From: Tragulus kanchil
Taxonomy: Eukaryota > Chordata > Mammalia > Artiodactyla > Tragulidae
Direction: 5' to 3'
Length of the DNA: 64,000 nucleotides
NCBI GenBank assembly: GCA_022376925.1
Contig: JAIOJX010000003.1
Span: 37,563,874-37,627,873 of the forward strand
In this document: positions 1 through 11,693 of the stretch, piece after piece
How positions within the stretch are numbered: the first letter of the stretch is position 1
Layout of the letters: the number at the start of each line of letters is the position of its first letter
Translations under genes and position numbers: made by a program
Notes under the pieces: model-generated
Database searches by the model: none
Seen by the model: the letters and a program-made list of their open reading frames with translations, nothing else
What the model was told of the DNA's origin: nothing

Positions 1-34
1 AGAGAGAGAGAGAGAGAGACAGAGACAGAGAGAG
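1..34. repeat. (AG)n simple repeat at window edge
   Basis: A purine dinucleotide run, AG repeated with two AGAC interruptions, opens the window and may extend to its left. The following 35-287 is mixed-composition sequence in which I recognise nothing. Confidence 0.9.
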
Positions 35-287
35 GTCAGCCATAACCAAGTATCTGAAGAAATGAGACAGCAGACAGTCTTTCTGGACATTCTCAGTGCA
101 AGGCAAGGAAAACAAATAGGTTTGAGTTAGCAACCCAGCTCCAGGGGCTGACTAAGGCTGCCCAGGTGCCCAGGTAATGGCCTTCTGGAGAGTCCTGAGG
201 CTGCATCCAGACACCAAAGGGGAAGACGCTCTCAGTTATTAGCAGTTATGAGGATATTTGTTGTCTTGGCTGAGTTCATTTTAGCTG

Positions 288-504
288 GTAAAGTGAAAGT
301 TTTAGTGATTCAGTCATGTCCAGCTCTTCTCAGCCACATGGATTGTAGCCCCTCAGGCTCATCTGCCACGGAATTCTCCAGGAAAATACACTGGAGTGGG
401 TAGCCATTCCCTTCTCCAGGAGATCTTCCCAACCCAGGGATCGAACAGGGGTCTCCTGAATTGCAGGTGAATTCTTTACTGTCTGAGCCATCAGGAAAAC
501 CTCC
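288..504 (-). mobile_element. Bov-A/Bov-tA type SINE, full-length, reverse
   Basis: Reading left to right, it begins with the SINE 3' signature (GTGAAAGT then a CAGTCATGTCC-like stretch), passes TTCTCCAGG and GATCTTCCCAACCCAGGG, and ends in a degraded complement of the GGCTTCCCTGGTGGCTCAG head (GAGCCATCAGGAAAACC). It is therefore on the minus strand. Several substitutions suggest an older copy. Confidence 0.9.
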
Positions 505-626
505 AAAGTGAAAGTATTAGTTACTCAGTTCTGTCTAACTCTTTGAGACCCCATGGACAATAGCCTGCCAGGCTCCTCTTGGGCATGGAATTCTCCAGGC
601 AAGAATACTGGAGTGAGTAGCCAGTC
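505..626 (-). mobile_element. Bov-A SINE, partial, reverse
   Basis: A second minus-strand element directly abuts the previous one. It starts again at AAAGTGAAAGTATTAG, continues through GACCCCATGGAC and CTCCAGGCAAGAATACTGG, and stops at about 626, so the tRNA-like head half is absent. The two may be a dimer-type insertion or two insertions into the same A-rich tail. The next 330 bases (627-960) hold nothing I recognise. Confidence 0.85.
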
Positions 627-960
627 ATTATGGAGAGTCTTCCAATTCAATGTGTAGCACAAATCAAATTCTCCCTTTACCTCTTATTTGCCTTTCAGAG
701 ATGGTAATCATTTACTTGTACCACTCTGCCTCTGTCGCTTGTCAAGACACAATATGTTGCTGATTTAAAGTCTTTTAAATGAAGGTATTATGGAAGTATA
801 CAACATTTTAATTTGCTCGCTTAAGGTAGCATCGTAAACCCGGTGAGAAGAATAAACAAATGAGGAAATATACCTCAAAAACATTCTTGCTTTTTACTTG
901 CTGTTCCGAAGAAGTTTTAGTTCTGGAGCAAATTATTTCTACCAAGAAGCAAAGCATCAC

Positions 961-3197
961 TTATAATATGAGTGCTTCTGTCACATATACTTGAGAAATA
1001 ATCACCTGTTCACAATAAAAGCACTGAATCAGAATCTCACTATGCATACACAGTAGTGAAGGTGAGCCCAATTCCTTCTGCACACAGCTATGTCTGCTGT
1101 GACTATGTGGATTTAGTAAGACAGTAAGTATTCTGTGAGCAGATTTCATGGTCACAGATTATTTCCAAAGTGGTGGTAGGAGAATACCATTAGTAATGAG
1201 TTAACTGTTAAAAATTGTTCAGCATCTGGGCCTTGGGGTTGCCAAGAACCGTGGTGTGTTCTTGACTGTTGGCTGAAATTCTGGAGCAGATGAAGGAGGA
1301 TGAGGAAGAAGAGCAAAATCCTGTGTTGACATGAGACAGGCAGGTGCTAAAATGACTAATGGGATGTAGTTACAGACAGTGCCTTTAACTCTGCACCCAT
1401 TCCTGTTCCCTAGTGATAACTAAAAAAGGGGAAAAAACCAGCAAAGTTTGAAGTCTAATCTTTAAAGGCAAAACTAGAGACACTTTAGGCTAGAAAATCA
1501 GAAGTTTCCTTATCTGGATATTGATATGTGGTTTTGTGAGCATTCCGGTTGGTGCACATTTATTAATAGGCAAGAGGAAGTTGCCAGGTTTGAATGTAAG
1601 GGGAAGTCTTGAATTTGCTGATCCTCATGGGAAAGCACAACAGCTTGGCTCAAATTATGTTAATTCTTCAGCCGGCACAGTTTGCCCTGCTTACTAATCA
1701 CTCTGTTGTGGTACAAATTTATAACCATTTCTCCCAGAGCACCTTGGGGCTGGTGCTAGGCATTAAACTGAGTGATTTCTGGGTACTTTTCCACTGGAGG
1801 GGGCTCTGATATTACCATCTTCATTCAGATCCTTGAGTTCAACCTACCCTCTCACATTTCTGGGCCTTTGTATGGAATTTTCTTACCTGAAACACCTGTT
1901 TTCCTTTTTTGCAATAAGAATTTCATTAATCATTCAAAATAAAGAGTAATATTTCAATGGCAACTGAAATAAAGATTTTTTTCTTCTAAGTCTGACCACC
2001 AGCTTTAATATTCAAATTTCTCATAATGGTCATGCAAACTATTTATAGATTAATTGTATTTGCTAAACTACAGATCTGTTATAATATGAGTGCTTCTGTC
2101 ACATATACTTGAGAAATAATCACCTGTTCACAATAAAAGCACTGAATCAGAATCTCACTATGCATACACAGTAGTGAAGGTGAGCCCAATTCCTTCTGCA
2201 CACAGCTATGTCTGCTGTGACTATGTGGATTTAGTAAGACAGTAAGTATTCTGTGAGCAGATTTCATGGTCACAGATTATTTCCAAAGTGGTGGTAGGAG
2301 AATACCATTAGTAATGAGTTAACTGTTAAAAATTGTTCAGCATCTGGGCCTTGGGGTTGCCAAGAACCGTGGTGTGTTCTTGACTGTTGGCTGAAATTCT
2401 GGAGCAGATGAAGGAGGATGAGGAAGAAGAGCAAAATCCTGTGTTGACATGAGACAGGCAGGTGCTAAAATGACTAATGGGATGTAGTTACAGACAGTGC
2501 CTTTAACTCTGCACCCATTCCTGTTCCCTAGTGATAACTAAAAAAGGGGGAAAAAGCCAGCAAAGTTTGAAGTCTAATCTTTAAAGGCAAAACTAGAGAC
2601 ACTTTAGGCTAGAAAATCAGAAGTTTCCTTATCTGGATATTGATATGTGGTTTTGTGAGCATTCCGGTTGGTGCACATTTATTAATAGGCAAGAGGAAGT
2701 TGCCAGGTTTGAATGTAAGGGGAAGTCTTGAATTTGCTGATCCTCATGGGAAAGCACAACAGCTTGGCTCAAATTATGTTAATTCTTCAGCCGGCACAGT
2801 TTGCCCTGCTTACTAATCACTCTGTTGTGGTACAAATTTATAACCATTTCTCCCAGAGCACCTTGGGGCTGGTGCTAGGCATTAAACTGAGTGATTTCTG
2901 GGTACTTTTCCACTGGAGGGGACTCTGATATTACCATCTTCATTCAGATCCTTGAGTTCAACCTACCCTCTCACATTTCTGGGCCTTTGTATGGAATTTT
3001 CTTACCTGAAACACCTGTTTTCCTTTTTTGCAATAAGAATTTCATTAATCATTCAAAATAAAGAGTAATATTTCAATGGCAACTGAAATAAAGATTTTTT
3101 TCTTCTAAGTCTGACCACCAGCTTTAATATTCAAATTTCTCATAATGGTCATGCAAACTATTTATAGATTAATTGTATTTGCTAAACTACAGGTCTG
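961..3197. repeat. Direct duplication D1 (A 961-2078, B 2079-3197)
   Basis: The two adjacent copies are about 1118 and 1119 bp. Both begin TTATAATATGAGTGC and both end GCTAAACTAC plus AGATCTG (A) or AGGTCTG (B). Internal differences are few: a poly-G/poly-A run near 1425 versus 2545, and GGGGCTCTG versus GGGACTCTG near 1800 and 2922. The content is AT-rich unique sequence with no repeat I recognise. Near identity over the whole length and the abrupt junction at 2078/2079 point to unmerged overlapping contigs (inference). Confidence 0.95.
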
Positions 3198-3249
3198 TAA
3201 TTGGAAACTAATTTGCTCCAAAGGAAGAAAGGCAAAAAAAGAATAATTA

Positions 3250-3840
3250 GACAGCAGCATCTTTATGTGGAACCTAGAAAAAATAGTACAGATGTACTTA
3301 TTTGCAAAAAAGAAATAGAGTCACAGATGTACAGAACAAACTTATGGTTATCAGGGGAGAAGGGAGGATGGGACAAACTGGGCAACAGAGATTGACATAT
3401 ATACACTACTATGTATAAAAGAAATAATGAGAACCTGTATAGTACAAGGAACTCTACTGAATGATCTGGTAACCTACATGGAAGGAAATTCAAAAAGGAG
3501 GAGATATGGAGATTTGTGTGTGTATATACATATACATGGGCTTCCCAGGTGCTGCTGGTGGTAAAGATGCCACCTGCCAATGCAAGACACACAAGAGATG
3601 TGGGTTCAATTCCTGGGTCAGTAAGATCGTCTGGAGCAGAGCATGGCGACGTACCCCAGTATTCTTGTCTGGAAAATTCCATGGACAGAAAACGCTGGTG
3701 GGCTACCATCCATAGGCTCACACAGAGTTGGACACGGCTGAAGTGACTTAGCATGCAAGCACACATACATACGCCCACATAAGGCCGATTCACTTTGCTG
3801 TTTAGCAGAAATTAACACAACACTGTAAAGCAATTGAATT
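3250..3840 (+). mobile_element. L1 3' end, interrupted by a SINE
   Basis: 3250-3537 matches the artiodactyl L1 3' region in order: AACCTAGAAAAAATAGTACAG, a GGTTATCAGGGGAGAAGG-like stretch, ATGGGACAAACTGGG, TTGACATATATACACTACTA and a TATAGTACAAGGAACTC-like stretch. The typical terminal part (GATTCACTTTGCTG, AGCAGAAATTAACACAAC, TGTAAAGCAA) resumes only at 3788, after a Bov-A SINE. It is a 5'-truncated L1 into which a younger SINE jumped. Confidence 0.8.
3538..3771 (+). mobile_element. Bov-A/Bov-tA type SINE nested in L1
   Basis: The head GGGCTTCCCAGGTG is followed by GGTAAAGATGCCACCTGCC, TCAATTCCTGGGTCAG, CCAGTATTCTTG, TCCATGGACAG and GTTGGACACGGCTGAAGTGA. The element is complete, in plus orientation, and splits the L1 3' end. 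Confidence 0.92.
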
Positions 3841-3908
3841 AATTAAAATTAATTGAATTAATGATAAATTAAAGTATATTTACTAAATATGTAATATAAG
3901 TCCATCAT

Positions 3909-4231
3909 TTAAAGATTTATTTATTTATTTATTTTGGGCAGGGGTCGGGTTGGGGAAGGAAGGGAGCGGGCAGGCCACTTCTTTTGGTCTTTCATTTCTC
4001 TATTTTCATCCGTCTTTGTTCTTTGGCTCCTGTGGGCCTCCCATCACGGTGGCATCTGTCGTTGCAGAGCACCGGCTCTGGGCACATGCGCTCCAGAGCT
4101 CTGGCTCGGTAATTGGACATATGGGTCCAGCAGCTCCGCGGCACGTGGGATCTTCCCAGGCCAGGGATCGAACCGGCGCCCCTTGCACTGCAAGGCGGTG
4201 TCCTTACCCACTGGACCACCAGGGGAAGCCC
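3909..4231 (-). mobile_element. tRNA-derived artiodactyl SINE (CHR type), reverse
   Basis: The left side has a TTTATTTATTTATTT tail complement. CCACTTCTTTTGGTCTTTCA, TTCTTTGGCTCCTGTGGGCC, a GCAGAGCACCGGCTCTGGGC-like stretch and GATCGAACCGGCGCCCCTTG follow. It ends in CCAGGGGAAGCCC, the reverse of the tRNA-like head. Head and tail are both present, so it is near full length. The exact subfamily name (CHR-1, CHR-2 or SINE2-1) is not certain. Confidence 0.85.
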
Positions 4232-6544
4232 TGAGTTCACCATTTATATGAAAACTTTAATTACCTTCTACATACAAATTGTGGTATCTATGTTCACCAG
4301 TTTTCATTAAAAGGTAAACTAAGATGGAAACTCAATTCCAAAGCAATCTGTTTTTACATGTAATTGTTGCGTCAGGTTGGAGTTTTTCTTACTGGAAAAG
4401 GAGTGAGAAGGACATTTCAGTGTCTTCTTCAGCATTCAGTAAGGCTCTTACTCTATTAAACCATCTTGAAACTATAGGCCAAAATTCAGTTTCATGTTGT
4501 CATGCGTGACACACTTTTGTTAAGTATGCCCTTGCCTTTGTGTCCTTCAGAGCATTGTTTAGGAAATTACTTTTACTGGAATTATTTCCTCTCTCACAGC
4601 ACCCGTGGGAATATTGCTGGATGGAAACGGGAGGGTAATGACCCAAACTCTTCTTAGAACTCTTAAAGGGAAATGATTTTCGAAAACATTTAATTACAAG
4701 AAATTGCAACTCATATACACAAATATTTCCTCAGTAAGCATTGTTGTCATTGGTGCTCTGTTCCTAGACTTTGAAGAAGACAGCAAAGCAGACAGTGGTG
4801 TCCTTGTTTAGGAAGAGATTCATTGAGTCATCTTCCTGTTGGGTCAGTAGAGTAGACTCCTGGGGGTTCTTCACTTTCAAACTTTTAACAACTAGTGGCT
4901 TGCACTTAAATCACATGGATTTGGAGAAAAGCAACTTCATTTCCCCACCCTCAAGACTGCCAGGAAAATCAGTCTTCTTCTCTCCTCTGAAATCTTTTTC
5001 TGAGCTATATTTTTTTGTGAAAAAATTTCCAAGAATATCATGTTAGAAAAAAATAATGGTTGGTATTTTGTATATCATTTTATTACTGGAACAGCGCATT
5101 CTCATATTTAAATCTCGGCAGGTATCCTTATTTGGCACTTGATACTCACACAGATTCTTAGAGGGGCCATGTCTTGACCAACTCCTCTCCCTTTGGAGAA
5201 TTGCTTTCTTTTCTTCAATCCTTAGACAATTGTTTCAAATGATCATTTTTTTTTTTTTTTTGACTCTCTGGTTTAACAATTGTTAAAGGTTGGCTATGTG
5301 ACCAAAGCCAAAGTCACTCCTTGGAGTTTTACTTTTAATATCACGTGTATGCATGGCTACCAAGTAAGTCTAGTGTTTTTGATGGCCATGGCCATGTGCC
5401 AACAGTGTGGCATAGTGCTCTCAGATAATAAAATCAGTGTGAGGTACAAGCACTAGATGTACTAGAGGTACAAGCACTGTACCTCAGGAAGCTGTTTGCT
5501 TACCCATTAAAATACGGAAACACATCAATATAAGCGGAAAAACACCCCGGATTATCCTCAATAAGAATTTTGAAGAACTTCTTTATATTTTGAAAACATA
5601 ATATACTTTATAACTGATTTTATTCATTTATTTATGATCCTTCTTTGCTTGACTGGTAGAACAAAGAGATAAACTTTCAGTGTTCCTTTAGCAACTGTAT
5701 AGGACTGTGTAGTATATAGTTTTCACTGTCTACTTCACCCCTAATTTTGTTAATGCATTTTTTGTGCATTTATTTCTTTTGCAAAAAGTATTAACTTCAT
5801 TCCTTTTTCATTATATACAATGTAAAAATAAGCAAGAAAATGAATAGATGAAATAGAAAATGAATGACTGAATATCTTTTTTTTATATTTCAGTAAACTA
5901 GTTGGGTATGCTTTCTTTCAAACTTCTAATTAAATACTACTGAAAGTGCTTAAAAGCATGGATTAAAAATACTCCCTGAAATTACAGGACGATCAAGTGT
6001 GAGGTCTTTTTTCCTTTCATAAGCCAGAAGAATGAACATTGCTTTTATATCCTTGAGAAGCATGGATTAAGATTCTTAAATAAAATAGCATATTTTTTGC
6101 TCTCTCACTGAGAAAAACATGAACAGTCACTATTGAGATAGTAAATAACTTTGGCCCCTCATGGTATCCCACTAATTGCTGGAAATAGTGACTAGGAGAA
6201 ACATGAAGGGGAAATGCAAACAGCTATCCCATTAGTTGCTCAAAATCCATTTTTCTTAGCCAGTCAGCACTGGAGAACCTTTGTATGCAATCTTTCTCCA
6301 TCCACATCCCAACACATAGGATCATCAACATTTCTCTTAGCCATTCAGAGAGCATATCTACCAGGATATATCATAGTAGAGTTGGACCACATCTTGGACA
6401 GCTCAGGTACCTGAAGAAGTTTCATTTCATTGCCCTACTCATCTTTTCACAGATTTCCTTAGGTCACTATACAAAGAATGAGCAACTCTTGGATCACAAT
6501 TGACTCCTGGTCCCATTGGCTATAACTGGGGATTAAAACTTGAG
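4232..6544. other. AT-rich spacer, nothing recognised
   Basis: This 2.3 kb of unique-looking AT-rich sequence contains a T16 run near 5248 and small A/T runs. Open frames in it are short, have no family signature and are not flanked by credible splice or start context. No SINE, LINE end or MIR is evident. Confidence 0.55.
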
Positions 6545-6815
6545 AGTACCTTGAACTGCAAGGAGATCAAATCAGTCCATCCTAAAGAAAACCAACTCTG
6601 AATATTCATTGGAAGGACTGACACTGAAGCTGCAGCTACAATACTTTGGCCAACTTATGCGAAGAGACAACTCAGTGGATAAGATGTTGGTGCTGGGAAA
6701 AATAGAAGGCAGAAGGAGAAGAGGATGAGACAGGACAAGAGAGTTGGATGGCATACTGACTTGAATGAGTCACTGACACAGAGTTGAACATGACTGAGTG
6801 ACTGAACTGAACTGG
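6545..6815 (+). mobile_element. BovB (RTE) LINE 3' end, 5'-truncated
   Basis: The sequence runs through CTTGAACTGCAAGGAGATCA, a TATTCATTGGAAGGACTGAC-like stretch, TACTTTGGCCAACTTATGCG, GGTGCTGGGAAAAATAGAAGG and GAGTTGGATGGCAT, ending ACTGAGTGACTGAACTGAACT. This corresponds to the last part of the BovB reverse transcriptase ORF and its short 3' tail. Frameshifts and substitutions make it non-coding. Confidence 0.88.
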
Positions 6816-7119
6816 AGGAAGGATACAGGGTTTCCCTGCGTGGCAGAAAGGTTTGTGAGCACATGGGTCACCTCACAAGAGGCTATAGGCATGGCAGGCA
6901 TTTTGAAGATTGCCTAGTTTATTGCAAAGTTTTTTGCAATAATTCCATTTTTCTTCCTTTTGAAAGGGGTGAATAGTTAGACTTGGTAAGGAGGCCAGTG
7001 CTTTTCAAGGAGGAGGAGGAAGAGGAGGAACAAACATTTTCTAGCCTAAAATGTTTGCCATGATAAAGATCTATTCTGAAAATAACTTTATTGTCTTATA
7101 GAGGCAAACTATTTTGCAG

Positions 7120-7460
7120 TGGAAGGTCTCAACTAGTCCTGATGGCCGGAGACTGTCCTCTGGCTAATCTTATGTTAATATTGTGGGTGTGGGCCTAGCA
7201 AGACCTTTGCAACCCTAAAACATTCTTTTGATCTATAGTTAATAACCAACTGGAAAATACAAAATACCTTGTCTAAACTAGTTTCAGGGGGTACTCTGCC
7301 ATCCCCTCTTCTAGTGCCTATGCTAGAAACTTTCTCTGTCACTTTTTCTTTAATAACCTTTTTATTGCATGAAGCTCTGAGTGACCAAAGCCAAACTTTT
7401 TTGATCCCAATGTGAATTGTTCTCCTTTGGAGATCAAGAATCTGACATCTTTACAGTAAC
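7120..7460 (+). mobile_element. Probable solo LTR of a class I endogenous retrovirus
   Basis: The order of elements is LTR-like: TGTTAATATTGTGGGTGTGG, then CCCCTCTTCTAGTGCCTATG, a CTTTCTCTGTCACTTTTTCT-like stretch, a degraded polyadenylation region (TTTAATAACCTTTTTATTGC), an AGCTCTGAGTGACCAAAGCC-like stretch and a U5-like TTCTCCTTTGGAGATCAAG. It resembles bovine ERV LTRs with the same R/U5 order. Both ends are imprecise and no internal viral genes flank it. The family is inferred from memory and could be wrong. Confidence 0.5.
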
Positions 7461-8573
7461 CTATGTACTGTCATCTATCACTTTCTATCACTTTCAATTT
7501 GAAATTTTCACTTCTAAGAATTTAACCCTTTATGAATTTGTCTATACCAAATTCCTAAAGAGTTCATGCAAAATATTCTTACTTCTAAAAAATACTACGC
7601 ACTTATTATTTGAATTTCCTCTTTTACCCAGTATTTTTAGGAAGGTTTTTGAATCTTCAGTTGGTTTATTTTAAAGTTAAATATTTGCTATTGCTTTCTA
7701 GGCATTTTTGTAGTGAAGTTAGGACATAGTCTGAAAAAGTTATACTTTTTAGAATTTCTTATGATTCTCTTATGGCTTTAAAGAAGCTTTTTGTATAGTT
7801 TATATTTTCCCCATAATTTCCTATACATTAAAATGTTATGCTGAAATCATTTGCCTATACTGTATTTTTACCCATTTCTTTTATAATTGTTATGGTTTTC
7901 CCCACATATAGTAATGAAATGTATTTGTTGCATCCATTAATTTTACTATTATTGTGACCTGCAGGCTTTTATGGCATCATATTATTTCTTTTGTCCTATC
8001 TCATACATTTCATTTTGCATCAAATTCTAGTTTGTTACTATTACCACTAACTTTTAAAATACATATCTTTGTTATTCCTTTTATTAAACTTCTGAAGGAT
8101 CTTGTTTCATGTGTTTCTTTTAAATAACATGTAGCTGAAATATTGAGTTTCCGGATACTGGCGTATACTTTTCATAATAAACTTTTAAATTTATTTTCAT
8201 AACTGAGGAACATATTAATGAATATTTACCCAACCTTTGACTGGGGATGTAATCACTAAAAAGAAAAATGATGAAAACAATTTCAAAGGAAAAAAGTAAT
8301 ATGTTATATTGCCTAAACTTAAAAAAAACAGTTTTGTAAAAATGTCACCACCTCCTTGAAAACAGAGGAATCACTGACAAGTGTGACCAAAGCAGAAACA
8401 AAACTAAACAGAAATATCAAACATTATGATAAAGACAAATTACATAACTAGCAATGTGGAAAAGAGTAAAAAGAATGAAAGATACACAGTGGATGACTTC
8501 GTGGAAACAAATCTGAAAGCAGAGATGAAAACAGACAGAATGTTCCTGAATAGTAGTGTAAATAAGTCACTAT
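7461..8573. other. AT-rich unique sequence, nothing recognised
   Basis: This spacer runs from the LTR-like element to the SINE in D2 copy A. It is very AT-rich, with short ORFs only. The same sequence from 7719 on recurs at 8820-9673 as D2 copy B. Confidence 0.5.
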
Positions 8574-8790
8574 TACCAGGTGGCATGAGTGGCAAAGAAT
8601 CCACCTGCTTCAGCAGGAGACGCAAGAGACTCAGGTTCGGTCCTTGGGTTGGGAAGAGCCCCTGGGGTAGGAAATGGCAACCCACTTCAGTATTTTGCCT
8701 GGAGAATCCCATGGGCAGAGGACCCTGATGGGTTATAGACCATGGGTCCACAGAGTCAGACAAGACTGAACAACTTAGCACTAGCACTAT
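8574..8790 (+). mobile_element. Bov-A SINE (D2 copy A)
   Basis: A plus-strand element with a degraded head (ACCAGGTGGCATGAGTGGCA), AAAGAATCCACCTGCTTCAG, TTGGGAAGAGCCCCTGG, a CCACTTCAGTATTTTGCCTG-like stretch and GAGTCAGACAAGACTGAACA. Confidence 0.9.
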
Positions 8791-9673
8791 GCCTTCAAAG
8801 TAATCTATATTTTTCATATTTAGGACATAGTCTGAAAAAGTTATACTTTTAGAATTTCTTATGATTCTCTTATGGCTTTAAAGAAGCTTTTTGTATAGTT
8901 TATATTTTCCCCATAATTTCCTATACATTAAAATGTTATGCTGAAATCATTTGCCTATACTGTATTTTTACCCATTTCTTTTATAATTGTTATGGTTTTC
9001 CCCACATATAGTAATGAAATGTATTTGTTGCATCCATTAATTTTACTATTATTGTGACCTGCAGGCTTTTATGGCATCATATTATTTCTTTTGTCCTATC
9101 TCATACATTTCATTTTGCATCAAATTCTAGTTTGTTACTATTACCACTAACTTTTAAAATACATATCTTTGTTATTCCTTTTATTAAACTTCTGAAGGAT
9201 CTTGTTTCATGTGTTTCTTTTAAATAACATGTAGCTGAAATATTGAGTTTCCGGATACTGGCGTATACTTTTCATAATAAACTTTTAAATTTATTTTCAT
9301 AACTGAGGAACATATTAATGAATATTTACCCAACCTTTGACTGGGGATGTAATCACTAAAAAGAAAAATGATGAAAACAATTTCAAAGGAAAAAAGTAAT
9401 ATGTTATATTGCCTAAACTTAAAAAAAACAGTTTTGTAAAAATGTCACCACCTCCTTGAAAACAGAGGAATCACTGACAAGTGTGACCAAAGCAGAAACA
9501 AAACTAAACAGAAATATCAAACATTATGATAAAGACAAATTACATAACTAGCAATGTGGAAAAGAGTAAAAAGAATGAAAGATACACAGTGGATGACTTC
9601 GTGGAAACAAATCTGAAAGCAGAGATGAAAACAGACAGAATGTTCCTGAATAGTAGTGTAAATAAGTCACTAT

Positions 9674-9890
9674 TACCAGGTGGCATGAGTGGCAAAGAAT
9701 CCACCTGCTTCAGCAGGAGACGCAAGAGACTCAGGTTCGGTCCTTGGGTTGGGAAGAGCCCCTGGGGTAGGAAATGGCAACCCACTTCAGTATTTTGCCT
9801 GGAGAATCCCATGGGCAGAGGACCCTGATGGGTTATAGACCATGGGTCCACAGAGTCAGACAAGACTGAACAACTTAGCACTAGCACTAT
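9674..9890 (+). mobile_element. Bov-A SINE (D2 copy B)
   Basis: Second appearance of the element at 8574-8790, apparently identical. It is not an independent insertion. Confidence 0.9.
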
Positions 9891-10211
9891 GCCTTCAAAG
9901 TAATCTATATTTTTCAATACAGTTTCTACTGTGTATAATTATAAATTGCTTAAAAATGTTCAATGGAAAAAATCAGCAAAAACAATCACAAATCTTAAAA
10001 TTATTTTTTCTTTGTGTAAAGAAAAATCTAAACAGAAAGCAAATATGCACAGTGATAATCAGTTACATGAACACATGGATAAACAATACTTTCGTAGTAT
10101 TAAAATATAGTTTAAAAATATACAGTAATAAAAGCAATATAGTGTTGGTCTTCATGCTGAATCTAAATTCTAGGGATGGAAATTCCATAGAATATGGAAT
10201 AGGCTTGTTAA

Positions 10212-10263
10212 ACAGAATAGAATAGGGTGGAATAGAATAGAGAATAGAATAGAACAGAATAGG
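10212..10263. repeat. (GAATA)n pentanucleotide repeat (D3 copy A)
   Basis: Imperfect tandem GAATA units (about 10) with GGGTGGAATA and GAACA interruptions, followed by a short spacer and an A13 run. Confidence 0.85.
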
Positions 10264-10344
10264 TATTAAAAAAAAAAAAACATCTCTATGATATTGTGGG
10301 ACAGGATCTACGAATTACTGACAGAGAAAGTAAAGAATATTTTC

Positions 10345-10555
10345 CAGTATAATAATGGTTAACATTAACACATTGCTTACTATGTATTAGGCATTTTTGA
10401 GGTGGTTTTCTAAATTTGATACTAAAAGCAACTATATGAAGTATTTTCTCAATGACAGATATGAAAAGAGAAGCTGAGATAAGTCAAATTATTTAAAAAT
10501 TTACAAATGAGCAATTTGTGGGCAATTTGTCCCTAGAGTCCATACTTACAACCAC
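10345..10555 (-). mobile_element. MIR SINE remnant, reverse (D3 copy A)
   Basis: The order matches an inverted MIR: ACACATTGCTTACTATGTAT, TAGGCATTTTTGAGG, CTCAATGACAGATATGAAAA, GAGAAGCTGAGATAAGTCAA, then a GTCCCTAGAGTCCATACTTA-like stretch. Divergence is high, as expected for a pre-placental element. Confidence 0.6.
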
Positions 10556-11348
10556 CTGGATATATTTTCTTACATTTGTATGTGCTTGTGTGCACATGAA
10601 TATAAATATACCCATTATATAAATCAATATATGAGTAATATAATCTTATAAAATATATGACAAGCATGGATCGTGGTGTGATTGTCTCTTACAAGAAAGA
10701 ATTTAGGGAAATATTATAGTTTTGAATTCTGTGCAAAAGATGTGTCATTATTACTAAAAGCAAAGCACGTGTATATATTTTTGGAAATAAAAAGAGAAGC
10801 CTAACTTTTCAACAAATACAGTTGAACAACTAGATATCCTTATGGAAGAAAGTCTTAACCACATGATATGTTGGGTTGGAGAAAATGCTAAGTGAGATGT
10901 TTGCATAAGCTATTACAGAAAACCTGAATGACCTTTTGGTCAACTCAATACAAAAATACTATTTGGATGGTAAGAAATACAGCTCAAATCTCAAGCAGCC
11001 AGAAAGTCTTAGAAAGTGTTAGCGTAGAGGCCAGGGTCTGTGCTTGGGGCTGCTCCCAAAAGCCAGGTGAGAGATTATAAATTGCTTAAAAATGTTCAAT
11101 GGAAAAAATCAGCAAAAACAATCACAAATCTTAAAATTATTTTTTCTTTGTGTAAAGAAAAATCTAAACAGAAAGCAAATATGCACAGTGATAATCAGTT
11201 ACATGAACACATGGATAAACAATACTTTCGTAGTATTAAAATATAGTTTAAAAATATACAGTAATAAAAGCAATATAGTGTTGGTCTTCATGCTGAATCT
11301 AAATTCTAGGGATGGAAATTCCATAGAATATGGAATAGGCTTGTTAAA

Positions 11349-11400
11349 CAGAATAGAATAGGGTGGAATAGAATAGAGAATAGAATAGAACAGAATAGGT
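11349..11400. repeat. (GAATA)n repeat (D3 copy B)
   Basis: Second appearance of the pentanucleotide repeat at 10212-10263, with the same interruptions. An independent tandem array would be unlikely to preserve them. Confidence 0.85.
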
Positions 11401-11482
11401 ATTAAAAAAAAAAAAACATCTCTATGATATTGTGGGACAGGATCTACGAATTACTGACAGAGAAAGTAAAGAATATTTTCCA

Positions 11483-11693
11483 GTATAATAATGGTTAACA
11501 TTAACACATTGCTTACTATGTATTAGGCATTTTTGAGGTGGTTTTCTAAATTTGATACTAAAAGCAACTATATGAAGTATTTTCTCAATGACAGATATGA
11601 AAAGAGAAGCTGAGATAAGTCAAATTATTTAAAAATTTACAAATGAGCAATTTGTGGGCAATTTGTCCCTAGAGTCCATACTTACAACCACCT
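11483..11693 (-). mobile_element. MIR remnant, reverse (D3 copy B)
   Basis: Second appearance of the MIR-like remnant at 10345-10555. Confidence 0.6.

Larger units (their letters stand above)
7719..9916. repeat. Direct duplication D2 (A 7719-8816, B 8820-9916)
   Basis: Both copies begin TTAGGACATAGTCTGAAAA and end TAATCTATATTTTTCA. The only difference I found is one T in the run at 7746 (CTTTTT in A, CTTTT in B). Three bases (TAT, 8817-8819) lie at the junction. Each copy carries the same Bov-A SINE, with identical substitutions and insertion point, so the copying post-dates that insertion. Confidence 0.96.

Noticed and set aside
3263..3793. 176-codon minus-strand frame
   Set aside because: It reads backwards through a Bov-A SINE and an L1 3' end.
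9526..9917. Conserved-looking pairs of identical short proteins (for example at 8426 and 9526)
   Set aside because: Identity reflects the nucleotide duplication and not selection. The frames include SINE sequence.
10212..11400. Satellite DNA made of GAATA units
   Set aside because: Only about ten imperfect units, seen twice because D3 is present twice. It is a simple repeat, not a satellite array.
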